Of a DNA stretch of 64,000 bases, positions 60,401 through 64,000 are shown in pieces; positions within the stretch are counted from its first letter, which is position 1; every line of letters starts with the position of its first letter. The notes below the pieces were generated by a model. The model saw nothing but the letters and a program-made list of their open reading frames with translations. It did no database searches and was not told where the DNA came from. The DNA is from Prostheceraeus crozeri (lineage: Eukaryota; Platyhelminthes; Polycladida; Euryleptidae), in contig CAJQUW010012486.1 in NCBI GenBank assembly GCA_907163375.1, positions 1 to 64,000 on the forward strand, read 5' to 3'. A program made the position numbers and the translations under genes.

Positions 60401-62747
60401 AATATCTATTTTCTGCAGCATTCCATAGAAATCTTGCTTAGTGAGATCGATAAGAAATGGAGAGATTTGTGACCTAATATCGTCATACATCGAGCATTCA
60501 CAAATGAAATGGAATACAGTTTCTATTGTTCCATCATTACAAAGGTTACATATTCTTTCTTCGTATTCTAATCTATTTCTGTAACTTCCTGTTCTTACCG
60601 CTAAATTGTGATTCCCACTTGTCATTTTCAACAGTGGACCAAGATCACTTCGTTTCAAGTCAAGAGTTAGATAATGTTTAATTGTACAATCGAATTGTGC
60701 TGATTCCAAATAATTAGCTCCAGTTTGACTTCTCTTAGCATCATTTATCCATTCAGCTCTGAAATGATTTTTCAGTATATTTTTCACTATATTTTTATGT
60801 CTTCTTACGTTAACATCTGATTTGGTAACATTGTCATTCAAAAATGATAAATTTAATTGTTTGAGGAGCCTTCCTATTCTCCAACACAAAGTATATAAAT
60901 ATTTGTTATCAAATAAGTTGCTTGAAATTTGATCGAAGCAAGTTTTCATTATGCTGCCGCTGTCACTAAAAATTAATTTGCTCCAAAGATTGAGTGCAGC
61001 TTTGTCAAAATAGTATTCGACAGCAGGAAAGTAGCAAGTTAACAAGTAATAACTTGTTATTCACTTGAGAATCAAATGCATGTACATGCTTTTATCAAAA
61101 CGGAATGTTAAGTATCAATGGAAGCAGCTATATGTGCGATCAAACATGACAACGACCATTTATGATTTGTTTTATACCATCGCAGGTACGCCCTCTGACA
61201 AAGAAGGAATTAATATACGAGTACATGCACTAGCCCATCTCGCACTGACTATCAAAATTATGAATGTTACGAAGAACAGAACTCACTTCTTGGCTGGATC
61301 TTAGTTTTTTGATCTCTTGTGATCTGGCCCATGTTTTGATAACTGCTTACGAATTTGCTTGACAATTCTCTCACCTGATTGACCAAAATATATTTGAAAA
61401 CAACCTTGCAGTGCTATTGAGTCGCACCAGATAGCAAATAATCAACCACCCTCGTAAACATAGCTCAATAAATCAACAAATCTTCGCTAAGTGCTGAAGT
61501 AATTCCCATTGGTACGTTTGAACATTCCTTTTCAACAGAGTCGATTGAGGATCAGTGGCCTGTAGTCAATAATATTTGCAATTAACAATTAATGAAGTGA
61601 GACAAGCTATGGATCAAATTTCCATGCCAAAGTTGTGCGGCTTGTAGGACTCACACAATAATATCAATGAGTAACTATTCAAGTATTAAATCAACAATTT
61701 AATATTTCGTTAAGACAAATGTGAGCAAAAATTCATGAAAGTAGGTCATATATCGTAAGTCATGAAATCACAAACGGTTCGATAGTTTTATGATCAGCTT
61801 CATTTATTTTGCCGCATGTAATTGGAAAGAAAACCTTGTTTGCGATCTGTGTCTGAATCCAACTTGTAGATTGGCATCAGTAAAAGTTAAAGTCTGATCC
61901 ATAGATGTGAAAACAGTCGCTCATGTGTATGTGCAGAGTTGACGATTTTTCATTCCCTCAGCTGTTCCACACCACAGAAAATATCTATGGGAATCCTGTG
62001 GGGATTCCCACACACTGCAGGAATGCATCATTTTATACAATAGTATTTATAATGTTCGCATAGCACACGATTTAAACGAATCATTCATGTTGTTCATCAG
62101 CAGTTGTCAACCTGCGGCCCGCGAACCCTTGTGGTACGGCTTGCGGCTCTATTTCAAAATTACCTATCCACGTGCGACTCAGGAAGTCTCAAGTAATATA
62201 GTTACTCTGTATTTCTCCGTTTCCGTCCTTTTCCAAGTTGAACGGAAATCCGATGGTTTTTGGTTTCGGATTCGCCTCCACTTTTGCTGATCGTAGATCA
62301 TTGGTGGATTTAAGTCCAAACTTTTTAAGTTTGGATTTAAGTCCGCACTTTTGATGAATTTTAACTTATACGTGTCATTTCACAGGTGTCCCTCAGAAAT
62401 CCAATACGTGGGAATTCCTAATCACAACAATTCTGTGTATATTGACATATTCTTTATTTTCTTCAGGGTATGACGATGGGCTGCCCCTAATCGGCGGAAA
62501 GCTGAGTAATACAAGTTCGAACACAGTGGATAGACTGACCAGTAATCAACCATTCATGATAGTCCCAGGTGAGTGCTTGATTTGATAAAATATCATAGGA
62601 TTTGAATAATTGAAGACTTTCCTCTTCAGGGGCTGATGGTCTTTGCACCACAGTCGGAACGGAACCCATTCTCTTTCCGTATCCAGTACAAGCTTCATGC
62701 CAGGTCTATCTGAAACTGAGCGATCTGAATAACTGCAATCTATTGAG
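24329..62747 (+). CDS. TCTN: Tectonic-family gene, 17 exons seen, both ends missing
   Basis: Seventeen exons join in one frame (2611 coding bases, about 870 codons) with matching phases at all 16 junctions. Residues about 415-870 match the Tectonic family: a CPCD..P.ECD...CCCD cysteine motif near residue 432, the GFVRFLDSRTSAC segment, the CANTIISVSYNF beta region and the GYDDGLPLIGG block followed by SCQVYLKLSDLNNC. Tectonics are secreted or membrane-tethered proteins of the ciliary transition-zone (MKS/B9) complex that support Hedgehog signalling and ciliary membrane composition. The 414 residues in front are Thr/Ala/Ser-rich modules with single cysteines and several N-x-S/T sites, longer than in human TCTN1-3 (known lengths about 590-700 in total). 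The signal-peptide exon and the last exons were not found. Which TCTN paralogue it corresponds to cannot be decided here. Confidence 0.88.
24676..24704. repeat. GA microsatellite
   Basis: A short run of GA dinucleotides in the first recognised intron. Confidence 0.8.
25403..25560 (+). mobile_element. tRNA-derived SINE with conserved central domain
   Basis: An A-box-like TGGCCTTGTGGTAG (25412-25425) and a B-box-like CTTGGTCGGGTCAGCC about 40 bases on form a tRNA-type head. A central segment (TTCTTGCTTAACACTCAGCA near 25503) follows; it resembles the TTGCTTxxCxCTCxGCA core shared by several invertebrate SINE superfamilies. Recognition of the core is from memory of SINE domains and is not verified by alignment. 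The tail end is not defined. Lies in the intron between exons 24329 and 29983. Confidence 0.65.
25864..27875 (+). mobile_element. Tc1-like transposon with TIRs and TA duplications, 2012 bp
   Basis: Left terminus CAGATTGTTTCATAAAAAAT and right terminus (inverted) CAGTCCGTTTCATAAAAAGT match over about 30 bases and continue GGATCA(C/T)CCT. TA flanks both ends (25862-25863 and 27876-27877). The transposase remnant occupies the right half (26897-27717). About 1 kb between the left TIR and the transposase shows no recognisable helix-turn-helix coding and is longer than usual for Tc1. Inserted in a Tectonic intron in the gene's own orientation. Confidence 0.93.
26897..27717 (+). pseudogene. Tc1-like transposase remnant
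   Basis: The main frame (to 27547) carries the catalytic motifs VVWSDEASVRL and LFMDDNATCH with 34 residues to the third catalytic position. There SPDLNPIE-like text reads SPDLNPIQ, so the Glu is lost by a small shift near 27531. A stop follows at 27546, and the same frame then continues NVRRSLLPTDGVSH to IDNKGRATKY and a stop at 27715-27717, the expected Tc1 C-terminus. The N-terminal DNA-binding region cannot be recognised. The copy is inactive. Confidence 0.9.
27878..29982. other. intron sequence
   Basis: Remainder of the intron between exons 24329 and 29983. The only structure seen is a doubled ATAACAATTGCACA word at about 28741 and 28781. ORFs here are short and not protein-like. Confidence 0.45.
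29983..30101 (+). CDS. TCTN: Tectonic gene exon (module region)
   Basis: Acceptor CTACTTTCAG, donor G|GTATGT; phase 0 start, phase 2 end. Encodes VNVTCQILSTASTALPF and a tail rich in Asn/Thr (NLNANLTV), with a V-x-V-x-C strand typical of these modules and sequons NVT and NLT. Confidence 0.8.
30950..31048 (+). CDS. TCTN: Tectonic gene exon (module region)
   Basis: Acceptor ATATTTCAG, donor AAA|GTAAGT; phase 2 to phase 2. Completes a Ser codon, then ITQLGRAVEFYCYGVSIG and FTAAASRSLT. The strand VEFYCYGVS holds the single-cysteine strand of the module. Confidence 0.8.
31113..31232 (+). CDS. TCTN: Tectonic gene exon (module region)
   Basis: Acceptor TTCTTTCAG, donor AG|GTGGGC; phase 2 to phase 2. 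Encodes a Pro/Thr-rich linker (APTVSICTPTIAVPILPAQT) and the strand AAVSFQIKL that starts the next module. Confidence 0.8.
31313..31374 (+). CDS. TCTN: Tectonic gene exon (module region)
   Basis: Acceptor CCATTTCAG, donor GTAAGA; phase 2 to phase 1. Encodes SAAVVTNNITVNCSITNPAA with sequons NIT and NCS. A second possible donor lies three bases earlier and keeps the frame, but GTAAGA fits better. Confidence 0.75.
31375..33030. other. intron; possible hAT-type terminus at 32634
   Basis: Mostly featureless AT-rich DNA. CAGGGGCGTAGCTACCAAG near 32634 resembles the CAGGGGCG terminus of hAT-type MITEs, but no partner end was found. Confidence 0.35.
33031..33189 (+). CDS. TCTN: Tectonic gene exon (module region)
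   Basis: Acceptor TATTTCCAG, donor G|GTAAAC; phase 1 to phase 1. Encodes MAFTVSPTTITASTTL then YSLSFTVTT and GTAVTLACTAESV, a complete two-strand module with its cysteine. Confidence 0.85.
33190..34264. other. intron, nothing recognised
   Basis: AT-rich intron without repeat ends or coding-like ORFs. Confidence 0.4.
34265..34350 (+). CDS. TCTN: Tectonic gene exon (module region)
   Basis: Acceptor TTTCCAG, donor CAG|GTAAGT; phase 1 to phase 0. Encodes GATSVVSSQTSSVTFIETQ then AQIQAATSFQ, a Ser/Thr/Gln-rich linker leading into the next module strand. Confidence 0.82.
34351..36806. other. intron; small MITE-like inverted repeat and a decayed coding-like stretch
   Basis: About 34725-34765 (TACTGGTTGTGGCTGCAGCC) and 34835-34870 (CTGCAACTGCAGTCACACTA) are loosely inverted, suggesting a MITE of about 150 bp. 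Minus-strand ORFs at 35984-35793 and 35791-35498 lie back to back and look mildly protein-like, but I recognise no family. GGCCGG/GGCCC-rich DNA near 36380-36445 may be another hAT-like end. Confidence 0.3.
36807..36936 (+). CDS. TCTN: Tectonic gene exon (module region)
   Basis: Acceptor GTATTTTAG, donor A|GTAAGT; phase 0 to phase 1. Encodes LALVLDSPRAMTFVCAVSVV and an Ala/Thr/Asn stretch with CTTATTNVT. MTFVCAVSVV is the single-cysteine strand. Confidence 0.82.
36937..38405. other. intron, nothing recognised
   Basis: Left part of the intron up to the 3' end of the LINE fragment; only short ORFs without protein character. Confidence 0.4.
38406..39400 (-). mobile_element. Jockey-like LINE 3' fragment
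   Basis: On the minus strand the RT C-terminal motif LEYTSTVWSPIISQTN with KLQAIQNKALRIATGC is clear (about 39210-39110). More diverged text upstream matches the preceding RT block (INWGIQQETIVAT). Downstream come a His/Thr/Gln-rich tail and, near 38590-38500, HTWDLWVATVRCVELI, which resembles the C-terminal zinc-knuckle and LW..P block of Jockey-type LINEs. The fragment is 5'-truncated near 39400, and its 3' end is near 38406. The coding frame is shifted several times. GC content is clearly higher than in the surrounding intron. Long ORFs on both strands here, including a 272-codon one, are by-products of this composition. Confidence 0.82.
39816..39890 (+). CDS. TCTN: Tectonic gene exon (Thr-rich linker)
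   Basis: Acceptor CCTCACAG, donor G|GTATGA; phase 1 to phase 1. Encodes SVTDNPTTATAEATLSTVTP and TTPSS, a Thr/Pro/Ser-rich linker likely to be extracellular and O-glycosylated (inference). Confidence 0.72.
39891..41407. other. intron, nothing recognised
   Basis: No repeat termini or coding-like ORFs recognised; a TGACGTCA word occurs near 40961. Confidence 0.4.
41408..41475 (+). CDS. TCTN: Tectonic gene exon (module region)
   Basis: Acceptor TCTCTTTCAG, donor ACC|GTGAGT; phase 1 to phase 0. Encodes ANATITSANATWGVSSSG and the strand RLQFT, with two NAT sequons. Confidence 0.78.
42818..43461 (+). mobile_element. Penelope-like element fragment with inverted flanks (second copy)
   Basis: Left arm 42818-42966 and right arm 43354-43461 are inverted repeats (shared TCCAAGTTTTCTCTCCTT at the outer ends and AAGACTTGCTGTCTG near the inner ends). 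The enclosed 390 bases translate to a GIY-YIG-type endonuclease tail: CGSRHIIYKFTCNLC with FYISNRPFKFA, then in another frame ALTDHVLHKHQTRDLT and SLFMEAKLI, ending in a stop near 43342. The left arm contains, on the minus strand, ACCCTTGAGGACGGGT followed by GAATACACGAAACG, a hammerhead-like stem. The right arm lacks that segment of about 40 bases. The reverse-transcriptase part is missing. Old copy. Confidence 0.82.
43560..46138 (+). mobile_element. hAT-like transposon with ATCCTATATT subterminal repeats
   Basis: Terminal inverted repeats CAGGGTGTCAACTCGA (43560-43575) and its exact reverse complement (46123-46138) bound 2.58 kb. Next to both ends lie repeated ATCCTATATTCCTATATTT words in the same orientation (about 43575-43675 and 46060-46115). 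The interior encodes a transposase-like protein. I could not identify an 8-bp target duplication (TTTAGCAG on the left, CAAATGGC on the right), so either the duplication has decayed or the superfamily differs. Confidence 0.85.
43921..45430 (+). pseudogene. hAT-like transposase, N-terminus missing, with coiled-coil tail
   Basis: The first frame (43921-44619) has NTRWLSIGPSIRRILDQW and FQSKEPMVHRLYDDM, hAT-type helical-region text. The protein continues in a second frame from about 44560 with DEWKVLCLG, VDHFWGEIF and the hAT C-terminal dimerisation block SHGNADVERGLSVNNSF with LLSETVINGVRA. It ends in a long Lys/Glu/Gln coiled coil (REEEEKQRKQKQKAEIEEIE). A third frame (to a stop at 45428-45430) carries AAHELLSDGNNKLRDALK and RKLFDKNLSLLES. 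Frameshifts lie near 44500-44570 and near 45160. The zinc finger and first catalytic Asp expected before 43921 are not present, so the copy is internally deleted and inactive. Confidence 0.82.
46455..46647 (+). CDS. TCTN: Tectonic gene exon (last module exon)
   Basis: Acceptor CTGTCGCAG, donor A|GTAAGC; phase 0 to phase 1. Encodes VNEVSKLLTVSRSAV, then IERLVVICCGVATIAE and SASEVTVTFPSLATV, a whole module with a double cysteine and a sequon NAS. Confidence 0.82.
46648..47757. other. intron; possible retroelement remnants
   Basis: GGCGTGGCTTAGTG near 46892 is weakly A-box-like. Around 47226-47280 AGCTTTCGGAGGAATCCG and AAAAGCGAAACATTG recall terminal sequences of Penelope-like elements. Neither is conclusive. 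Confidence 0.25.
47760..49513 (-). mobile_element. complete mariner (DD41D-type) transposon, 1754 bp
   Basis: Inverted terminal repeats of about 108 bp (47760-47868 and 49405-49513) start CAGGGTGACTCAAAAGTCTT on the left. They match each other with roughly 8 percent differences and are flanked by TA (47758-47759 and 49514-49515). The minus strand carries an uninterrupted transposase ORF. This is the best-preserved mobile element in the window, located in a Tectonic intron in opposite orientation to the gene. Confidence 0.96.
47886..48929 (-). CDS. mariner-type transposase, uninterrupted, 347 aa
   Basis: Cut-and-paste transposase acting at the element's own TIRs in the nucleus. The N-terminus (MMLSVQDRINVVLLMAKHES, residues 1-60) is a helix-turn-helix DNA-binding domain, followed by the GRPS linker (about residue 63) and a second HTH-like segment (SVRDAANQLDMPRETDRRTL). 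The catalytic triad is in CFSDEAIFHL, FQQDGAPPHW and SPDLTPLDYFLWG. There are 41 residues between the second Asp and the Asp of PLDYF, which suggests a DD41D-type family. Two adjacent Met codons allow a start one codon later. No stop or frameshift is visible. Length matches mariner transposases. Whether it is expressed or active cannot be told from sequence. Confidence 0.95.
   Translation of the reverse strand: MMLSVQDRINVVLLMAKHESVTTARREWQRNFTSKPPSESTFRLVFKKFTETGSVQDAERSGRPSLDEDDVLRVKEEFENNPRSSVRDAANQLDMPRETDRRTLKRTIGMKSFHISRVHELLPDDYEPRLQFCEEISRLCDDPSFIHKLCFSDEAIFHLNGKINSHNCVIWDYENPHLCDEIPLKSKGLVVWAAMFCDRIIGPYFFETTVRKYSYLETLRDYFIPELKRLRRFCTTVFQQDGAPPHWGLNVREFLNIQFPNRWIGRNGPIHWPARSPDLTPLDYFLWGHIKEMVYKNRPTDNEELRVKIAEAVQSVTKVTINKTFENFQKRVILCNEVNGAHFQHIL
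49725..49828 (+). CDS. TCTN: Tectonic gene exon (CPCD cysteine motif)
   Basis: Acceptor TGTTTTCAG, donor CGT|GTAAGT; phase 1 to phase 0. Encodes TNVETVLQNPAYVNP and then CPCDLLPAECDIGCCCDR, the diagnostic Tectonic motif. An upstream AG at 49695-49696 would not keep the frame with the preceding exon. Confidence 0.93.
49829..50599. other. intron, nothing recognised
   Basis: AT-rich intron sequence up to the tRNA-like element; TACTCGTA occurs at 50160. Confidence 0.4.
50600..50672 (+). tRNA. tRNA-like sequence, degenerate (pseudo-tRNA or SINE head)
   Basis: It has a good A box (TAGCTCAGTTGG), a perfect T-arm (GTGGG-TTCGAAT-TCCAC) and a B box GGTTCGAATTCC. A 7-bp acceptor GTGGCTC pairs with GAACCGC with one mismatch. 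The D stem does not close (GCTC against GATC), three bases instead of two separate acceptor and D stem, and the anticodon arm has a mispaired stem with an oversized loop. The anticodon is therefore unclear (lysine- or asparagine-like). It lies inside a Tectonic intron. A functional tRNA is unlikely. Confidence 0.6.
50969..51222 (+). CDS. TCTN: Tectonic gene exon (core domain)
   Basis: Acceptor TTTTTTTCAG, donor AG|GTAAGA; phase 0 to phase 2. Encodes QCTTADKSLTTCLPGYFGG, SCSAASNLGQPDYSQFMC, then IMYENNAVLGLFYVPTTA. It continues the cysteine cluster of the CCCD motif with the short hydrophobic block seen after it in the family. Confidence 0.93.
51255..51745 (+). mobile_element. partial MITE, relative of the copy at 53587-54314
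   Basis: From GCAGAGCGAGTTTCTGCAGG at about 51262 this stretch aligns in the same order and orientation with 53595-54200. Shared blocks include TCAGATTTG(A/G)CAAG, CATATTCTCGCATACAT-like text and AAAAATTATGGCTCTAGACTTA. The copy is diverged and lacks the right terminal repeat. Confidence 0.7.
51746..53586. other. intron, nothing recognised
   Basis: Middle of the intron between 51222 and 54404, between two copies of one MITE. No coding-like ORF or repeat termini. Confidence 0.4.
53587..54314. mobile_element. MITE of about 730 bp with 65-bp inverted repeats
   Basis: Starts CCGACAGCCAGAACGAG (near 53590). The right end, read inward, gives CCGGCAGCCAGAACAAG, and the match continues through TTCTGCAGGGAACGA and GCCGAAAATGAGA to CACAGAATGATG. 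AGT borders both ends and may be a 3-bp target duplication. The minus-strand ORF here (54607-54032) overlaps the next exon and is not believed. A diverged relative sits at 51255-51745. Confidence 0.8.
54404..54716 (+). CDS. TCTN: Tectonic gene exon (core domain)
   Basis: Acceptor TAATCAACAG, donor AGT|GTAGGT; phase 2 to phase 0. Encodes SLDVVRVPTEQSISSSG, AILMDTGTTAYTAG, then GGCEEDGFVRFLDSRTSACP and LTNTCSGVTLSARNY. The GF..FL.S..S.C segment aligns with the corresponding block of vertebrate Tectonics, GFLESKSTTC, recalled from memory. Confidence 0.92.
54717..55849. other. intron, nothing recognised
   Basis: No repeat termini or coding-like ORF; the ORF at 55640-55891 has no recognisable features. 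Confidence 0.4.
55850..57308. mobile_element. inverted-repeat element of about 1.46 kb
   Basis: Left arm 55850-55985 and right arm about 57155-57308 are inverted relatives: CATCTAG, CCGCGAG(G/A)TCAAA(A/T)AGGGATC, then ATTAGGTGA and TTGAC further in. Divergence is about 25-30 percent. The interior contains a GATTCG-rich segment near 56047-56115 that resembles hAT subterminal repeats, so a second insertion may sit inside. No transposase coding is visible. Confidence 0.6.
57444..57921 (+). CDS. TCTN: Tectonic gene exon (core domain, largest)
   Basis: Acceptor TTTTCTTCCAG, donor G|GTGAGT; phase 0 to phase 1. Encodes 159 residues: TATVATTVRYFCVQNST at the start, paired cysteines in VTCTLLADNITYTCNAT, then SCANTIISVSYNFAWN, ILATVDITKTLTQQFKVNF and a final KRSGKFG. 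The block C.N.I..VSY through L.Q.F...F to SGKFG matches the order in TCTN1 (CQNVVSQVTY to RSGNPG, from memory). Several N-glycosylation sequons. Confidence 0.93.
58209..58644. mobile_element. foldback MITE, 436 bp, arms of about 200 bp
   Basis: AGAAAAGGTTATTT at 58209 is matched by the reverse complement at the right end (58631-58644). The arms are almost fully complementary up to a short centre near 58411-58440 and only about 5-8 percent diverged. The whole element would form one long hairpin. It lies in the intron between exons 57444 and 62467. Confidence 0.93.
58645..60313. other. intron, nothing recognised
   Basis: Only short ORFs on the minus strand near 59092-59510. The lower part (about 59980-60313) is probably the untranslated 3' end of the LINE fragment to the right. 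Confidence 0.4.
60314..61045 (-). mobile_element. LINE C-terminal fragment with zinc knuckle
   Basis: A 243-codon ORF open to a stop at 60314. It encodes the region after the RT domain of a non-LTR retrotransposon: helical text (WRIGRLLKQLNLSF), LKMTSGNHNLAVRTGSYRNR, and the C-terminal zinc knuckle CNLCNDGTIETVFHFICEC. It ends in a helix with KLGKFIKAANDIR. The pattern LAV.TG.Y with C..C...E...HF...C is common at the C-terminus of such LINEs. The RT catalytic domain is missing, so the insertion is 5'-truncated near 61050. The uninterrupted frame suggests a fairly recent insertion. Confidence 0.82.
61046..62466. other. intron; possible hAT-like terminus near 62100
   Basis: CAGTTGTCAACCTGCGGCCCGCGAACC at about 62100 resembles the CAG..GTTCTCAACCTG terminus of certain hAT elements. 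No partner end was found. GGATTTAAGTCC occurs twice at 62306-62343 around a TCCAAACTT/AAGTTTGGA hairpin. Confidence 0.35.
62467..62568 (+). CDS. TCTN: Tectonic gene exon (GY..GLPLI block)
   Basis: Acceptor TTTTCTTCAG, donor G|GTGAGT; phase 1 to phase 1. Encodes GYDDGLPLIGGKLSNTSSN and DRLTSNQPFMIVP. The GY..G.PL..G block is a Tectonic hallmark. Confidence 0.92.
62630..62747 (+). CDS. TCTN: Tectonic gene exon (last in the window)
   Basis: Acceptor CCTCTTCAG, donor AG|GTATGT; phase 1 to phase 2. Encodes GADGLCTTVGTEPILFPY, then QASCQVYLKLSDLNNCNLL, matching the C...V.F......C...L...DC block of Tectonics. The open phase-2 donor shows that more exons follow beyond the window. Confidence 0.92.
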
Positions 62748-64000
62748 GTATGTTCAATGTTCATATACAAGTGATCTTTATTTACAGTCGCGAGTAGACC
62801 GTAGAACTATAAAATTGACACCCCGCTTCACGAATTGCCTAATGACCAGCTTTAGTGGTGGAATCACGTTAGCATCGACCTGCAGGAAGGCTATGCCTAC
62901 GCTTTTGCAACAAACTCATTAGCAATAGCGAATTGTGCTATTGCAAGCGAAGTGTTCTGATATCTGATGTCTGAAGTTTTGATTTCGTGTCTCTAATCCC
63001 ATGATTTGTTTCGTGATCGTTGGACTCATCTTCGGTCATAATCGCATGTCGAGTTTGGACAGTGTACAGAGGTATACCTTGACATAACAAATGCTTTCGA
63101 TCGAATTTTGCACCCTTCTCCTACCGAAAAGCTTTATTTTCACGGAATTCATGCTGAAGTCGTGAGGTTGACAGAAGCTCTGTCCACATCCGATAAGTTG
63201 CCCGACGTGCTTCCCAACGTTTAGGAGTACATGGTTTTGAGCCCAGGCCTAGGGGAGGATGGGACACATTGAACATGTTTTGAACTTTTCCCGATAGTTC
63301 GACTATACTAAATCAAATGAATCAAAATCAAACTCGTATGCAAAGTTGAAGGCATGCCAAGTAATCTCTGAGTTGTTGGACGTTTCTGTGACATTTCATT
63401 TCCTTGCAATTTCAATTTTTTTACCAAAGTGGTTCAATGTGCCACATGCGTGGGGCACATTGAACCACCTTTGTTTAGTGCTTTCATATTCAACTTTATT
63501 AGACTTTATGCATCTGATCTTTTGCTTCAGTTAATCAAAATCAAACAACAAAAGTCATAGATTGAGATTTGTATTGGCAAAAATTACAGCAAATGTTTGA
63601 TGTAAAAAATATATGCAATTTTCAGAAAGTAAGAAGGTTCATAGACCATCAGAATTCTCGGATCAATAGCATTATTCATTAAAGAAGAACCTTGGTAAGA
63701 GAATTATCACTAAATGTATTGATATACAATTACACATATCACTGCGATCATCAATTTAATCATGCCTGTAGGCATTACGCATTACATGTCGACATGTAAA
63801 ACACGAGTATCCTAATCAATAGACAAAAGAGCTGAGGATTTAAAAAACCAAAACCAGAGGCATTAGCATTTTAATTTGTTTGACCAACAAGGGAGGTTCC
63901 AGTGTATTCATAGCTTCATCATTTTGATTGAGATGACTGATTTAAGTCAATTTATCAATTAATTTTTATCGATATTAATTCTTCGCCGTTCTTCCCTGCT
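62748..64000. other. intron to the right edge
   Basis: No further exon with a phase-2 acceptor and family-like sequence was recognised before the edge. The only structure is the hairpin at 63424-63473. Confidence 0.4.
63424..63473. repeat. hairpin with GTGGTTCAATGTGCC arms
   Basis: GTGGTTCAATGTGCC and its reverse complement GGCACATTGAACCAC are separated by about 10 bases; the flanks also pair loosely. A related GGGACACATTGAAC lies near 63260. Perhaps part of a small MITE. Confidence 0.8.

Overview
This window looks like nuclear DNA from an animal, probably a marine invertebrate. It is AT-rich, has spliced genes with GT/AG introns, and carries animal-type transposons (hAT, Tc1/mariner, LINE, Penelope-like, SINE, foldback/MITE). 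I cannot name the species. Nothing looks bacterial or organellar, and I see no CRISPR array, rRNA or intact tRNA.

The one clear host gene is on the + strand in the right two thirds. Seventeen exons between 24329 and 62747 join in a single reading frame of about 870 codons with every splice phase matching. The last six exons (49725-62747) encode the cysteine-rich core of a Tectonic (TCTN1/2/3) protein, a ciliary transition-zone protein. The eleven exons before it (24329-46647) encode about 414 residues of Thr/Ala/Ser-rich, beta-strand-like repeated modules, much longer than I would expect for the N-terminus of a Tectonic. Neither the signal-peptide exon nor the C-terminal exons were found; the gene runs off the right edge and its start is somewhere left of 24329. 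One more candidate module exon lies at 23305-23440, but its phase does not join directly to the next exon.

Region 1-23300 is mostly transposon-derived. In order it holds: a perfect 50-bp inverted repeat (221-390); a hAT-like non-autonomous element (2836-4352); a broken Tc1 transposase (5095-6070, minus); a 2.1-kb terminal-inverted-repeat element (8105-10233) with two unknown minus-strand ORFs and repeated copies of a 13-bp word; an old foldback element whose right arm was hit by a 2.96-kb hAT transposon (12025-14986, 8-bp target duplication); a pair of inverted 330-bp repeats (16178-18506) enclosing a Penelope-like fragment with inverted flanks and a LINE reverse-transcriptase fragment with a PHD-like zinc finger; a MITE (20004-20561); and a third Penelope-like remnant near 20.8-21.8 kb.

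The Tectonic introns are also full of insertions: a tRNA-derived SINE (about 25403-25560) and a complete Tc1 with TA duplications (25864-27875); a Jockey-like LINE 3' fragment (38406-39400, minus); a Penelope-like endonuclease fragment inside inverted repeats (42818-43461) and a second hAT-like element with a coiled-coil transposase tail (43560-46138); a mariner with an uninterrupted 347-residue transposase and 108-bp TIRs (47760-49513); a tRNA-like sequence (50600-50672); paired relatives of one MITE (51255-54314); further foldback elements (55850-57308, 58209-58644); and a LINE C-terminal fragment (60314-61045, minus). None of them interrupts a recognised exon.
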